NCBI RefSeq assembly: GCF_021147775.1
Contig: NZ_JAGTPK010000008.1
Coordinates: forward strand, 1 to 64,000
Length of the DNA stretch: 64,000 nucleotides
Direction: 5' to 3'
Source of the DNA: Pseudomonas californiensis
Lineage (GTDB): Bacteria > Pseudomonadota > Gammaproteobacteria > Pseudomonadales > Pseudomonadaceae
The notes under the pieces are model-generated. The model saw only the letters and a list, made by a program, of their open reading frames with translations. It made no database searches and was not told where the DNA came from. Position 1 is the stretch's first letter; every line of letters starts with the position of its first letter. A program made the translations under genes and the position numbers. This document shows, in pieces, positions 61,830-64,000 of the stretch.

Positions 61830-63032
61830 GTGGGCAAGGACTACATCGCATTTTTCATCTCATTGTTTCTGTCACGGCTGGCGGATCAGATTCTGCTGTT
61901 CATCGTGCCTTTGATCGTCTTCCAGACCACCCAAAGCGCCTCATTGGCCGGGTTGGCGTTCTTCGCCGAATCCCTGCCGCGCTTTCTGGCATTCCCCGTT
62001 TGCGGCGCACTCTGCGACCGGTTTTCGCCTGTCCGGATTCTGCACATCAGCCAGGTGTACCGAGCAGTCATCTGTATGTTGGCCATGGCTTTGTACGGAC
62101 TGTTCGGCGGCGTTGTCTGGCTGGTGATCCTGTCGGCACTGTGCGGCATCCTCACCACCCAGGGTGTGATGGCACGTGAGGTGCTGATGCCCTATGTGTT
62201 TCAGCGCTACAGCTATACCAAAACCCTGTCGTACTCACAGATAGCAGACCAGACCGGTCTGGTGCTTGGCCCTTTGGCGGCGGTGCTGTTGCTTGACCAA
62301 TGGGCCTGGCCCTGGGTGGTCCTGGTCTGTGCCGGGCTTTTTCTGCTGGCCGATCTGGCCATGTGGGTATGGCGACGTATCAGCGGGATGACATTCGATG
62401 TGCAACGACAGTCAGCCGGGAACTGGTGGCAGCCGATGAAAATTGCGGTCGGGCATATCCTAAGACTGACCGAGCTCAAGCGAATCATCATGCTCGCGGT
62501 CGGGGTCAACCTGATCGTTGGCGTGACACTCGCCACGTCTGCGGCAATGGTCATCGGCGAACATGCGGCCGCCAAAACCACTTACGCAGGCCTGCAGATG
62601 GCGGGCGCTGCGACCACCCTGGTAATTCTGTTCTTTCTCGCCCACGTAGCCGTCGCCCTGCGTGCTCTGGGCGGCGTTTCATACGTGATGATCGTCAGCG
62701 GAGCGTTGATCTGCGCGCTGAGTCCGGATTTCAGCGGATATGTGTTGGGGTTCCTGCTGATCGTAGGCTTCGACAAAATGTTCAATGTCTACATGCGCAG
62801 CACGCGGCAAAGGGTCATTCCGAAAGAAGACTTCGGCAAGACAGTGGGTGTCATCACCCTGCTCAACAACCTGTCACAACCTTTTGCGGGCCTGGCGGTT
62901 GCTGTGCTGGCAGCGCCTTTGAGTGTGCAAAAGGTCATATTGCTGTTGACCACGATCAGCATCGCGCTCGGTGCCATTGCGCCGTGGCTGTTTGCAGATC
63001 GAAGATCCTCATCAGCCCTTCAAGCGGATTGA
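61830..63032 (+). CDS. MFS-family transporter
   Basis: The GTG at 61830 (GKDYIAFFISLFLSRLADQI) has AGGAG 7 bases upstream, so it is preferred over 61794. The 400-residue protein has about twelve hydrophobic helices. The loop CDRFSPVRI resembles the MFS A-motif. Substrate unknown; no neighbour indicates one. Confidence 0.85.
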   Translation: MGKDYIAFFISLFLSRLADQILLFIVPLIVFQTTQSASLAGLAFFAESLPRFLAFPVCGALCDRFSPVRILHISQVYRAVICMLAMALYGLFGGVVWLVILSALCGILTTQGVMAREVLMPYVFQRYSYTKTLSYSQIADQTGLVLGPLAAVLLLDQWAWPWVVLVCAGLFLLADLAMWVWRRISGMTFDVQRQSAGNWWQPMKIAVGHILRLTELKRIIMLAVGVNLIVGVTLATSAAMVIGEHAAAKTTYAGLQMAGAATTLVILFFLAHVAVALRALGGVSYVMIVSGALICALSPDFSGYVLGFLLIVGFDKMFNVYMRSTRQRVIPKEDFGKTVGVITLLNNLSQPFAGLAVAVLAAPLSVQKVILLLTTISIALGAIAPWLFADRRSSSALQAD

Positions 63033-63084
63033 TCCACTGGCGCATGAGTGATGCCCACGCCAGTGACTGCGTGAGCATTCACGA

Positions 63085-63603
63085 TCAGATCACGCCACAG
63101 GCTGCGCGATCACCGCCACCGCCCAGAGGCTTTGGCATATCAGAGTGGTTATCGCCGCCCGCATGCACCATCAGCGCATGGCCTTTGATTTCTGACAGCT
63201 TTTTCAAACGCGGCGCCAGGACCGGATAATTCGCCGTGCCGTCGGCATTCACGTACAGGGCGGGCAAGTCGCCCAGATGACCATTGGCATAAGGCCCCAA
63301 GTGCTTACCGGTCCTGGCCGGATCAAAATGCCCGCCCGCCGCCAGTGCGGCAACCTTGACGCCATCCTTGGTACCGGCCTCGCAACTGCCGTTTTCATGC
63401 ACGTGAAAACCATGAACACCCGCTGGCAGGTCGCTCAGTTCAGGGGTGAACAGCAAACCGTATTCTGTTTCGCTCACCGTCACGCTGCCGATGGGCTTGG
63501 GCGCGCCATCGGCGCTGACAAGGTTGATCGGAACGTCCAGCGATGCCGCCTGAACACTGACAGAAAAAATACCCAGCAGACCTAGCCAAAGATGAGATTT
63601 CAT
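63085..63603 (-). CDS. sodC: Periplasmic Cu,Zn superoxide dismutase
   Basis: The 172-residue protein has a Sec signal peptide ([20 protein letters not shown]) and the SodC metal ligands in [30 protein letters not shown] and [13 protein letters not shown]. The final [10 protein letters not shown] contains the disulphide Cys. It removes superoxide in the periplasm, relevant to host oxidative bursts. It is convergent with the MFS gene. Confidence 0.95.
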   Translation of the reverse strand: MKSHLWLGLLGIFSVSVQAASLDVPINLVSADGAPKPIGSVTVSETEYGLLFTPELSDLPAGVHGFHVHENGSCEAGTKDGVKVAALAAGGHFDPARTGKHLGPYANGHLGDLPALYVNADGTANYPVLAPRLKKLSEIKGHALMVHAGGDNHSDMPKPLGGGGDRAACGVI

Positions 63604-63876
63604 AAGGTTTCAATGCGTCCTTGATCGGTTGATAGAAGTCGTCAGCGGTGCAGGGGCAAGCCAGCACAGCCAGGGCCTCCAACCTTTGAAGGCCTGCGAC
63701 ATCTGTGATGCAACACAGGTGTGACCACAACCACGCGGGTTTTGATGCAAAAAAATGGCAACCGCTCGCATTACCGACTTGTCAGAACAACAACGTCGTC
63801 CATTGCTGGCGAACCTGAAACCGATCATCCGAGCAGTTGATCCCTCAATCACATCACTGATGAGGACGAGCAACAC

Positions 63877-64000
63877 ATGAAAGACCCCTATGCATTCGGG
63901 TTCTACAGCGCCTGCCTTGCGTTGATAGTCGTTGTGGCCGCCATCGTATACAGCTCGGCCTTCAGCGCCTCGCCGGTCAACGCCTACTATTTCATCGAAG
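63877..64000 (+). CDS. N-terminal end of a small membrane protein (partial)
   Basis: ATG at 63877 follows GAGGACGAG and the frame stays open to the window end (MKDPYAFGFYSACLALIVVV, then AAIVYSSAF). One hydrophobic helix starts near residue 10. The rest is outside the window, so the product cannot be named. Confidence 0.6.
   Translation, partial: MKDPYAFGFYSACLALIVVVAAIVYSSAFSASPVNAYYFIE

Overview
The window is a stretch of a Pseudomonas syringae species-complex chromosome carrying a complete Hrp1-type type III secretion (T3SS) pathogenicity island. The assignment rests on the full hrp/hrc gene set in the canonical P. syringae order, on AvrE, HopM1, HopAA1, HrpW and HopB1 homologues, and on hrp-box promoters (GGAAC[C/T]-N15-16-CCACNNA). 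The pilin HrpA is of the short type that I recall from pv. syringae B728a, not the DC3000 type. Gene names come from recognising protein sequences; no database search was run.

Layout. (1) 1-6.3 kb: the end of a prophage or phage remnant, with two large ejection/structural-type proteins, small phage proteins, an excisionase-like protein, and a 17-bp sequence resembling a tRNA 3' end followed by a terminator (probable attachment site). A gene-poor stretch at 4.97-5.48 kb holds three arrays of short direct repeats with identical geometry. (2) 6.3-8.8 kb: a short exchangeable effector locus with a hypothetical gene, an autotransporter C-terminal remnant and hopB1. (3) 8.9-32.3 kb: the hrp/hrc cluster, as hrpK(-hopB1), hrpL, the hrpJ-to-hrcU block, hrpF-hrpG-hrcC-hrpT-hrpV, hrpA-hrpZ-hrpB-hrcJ-hrpD-hrpE, and hrpS/hrpR. 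(4) 33.3-47.6 kb: the conserved effector locus (hrpH, avrE1, shcE, hopM1, shcM, hrpW, hopAA1). (5) 47.7-64 kb: mostly ordinary chromosome, with a bestrophin-like channel, a DUF2945 protein, flavohaemoglobin, a double-core hybrid histidine kinase, a LysE exporter, an AraC regulator, a DUF1835 protein, an oxygenase/TSUP permease/hydrolase group, a Tat-exported beta-carbonic anhydrase, an MFS transporter and SodC.

How it works together. By the known P. syringae cascade, HrpR and HrpS activate the sigma-54 promoter of hrpL, whose elements are visible. HrpL then reads the hrp boxes found here upstream of hrpK, hrpJ, hrpF, hrpA, hrpH, avrE1, shcM-hopM1, hrpW and hopAA1. A further well-matched hrp box points away from the island towards the bestrophin-like gene.

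Main points for a second look: the three 15/12-spaced repeat arrays near the phage end; the outward hrp box upstream of the channel gene; three GT-N7-AC (NorR-type) sites plus a sigma-54 promoter upstream of hmp; repeat-driven variation in AvrE and HopM1; and the oxygenase/permease/hydrolase group.
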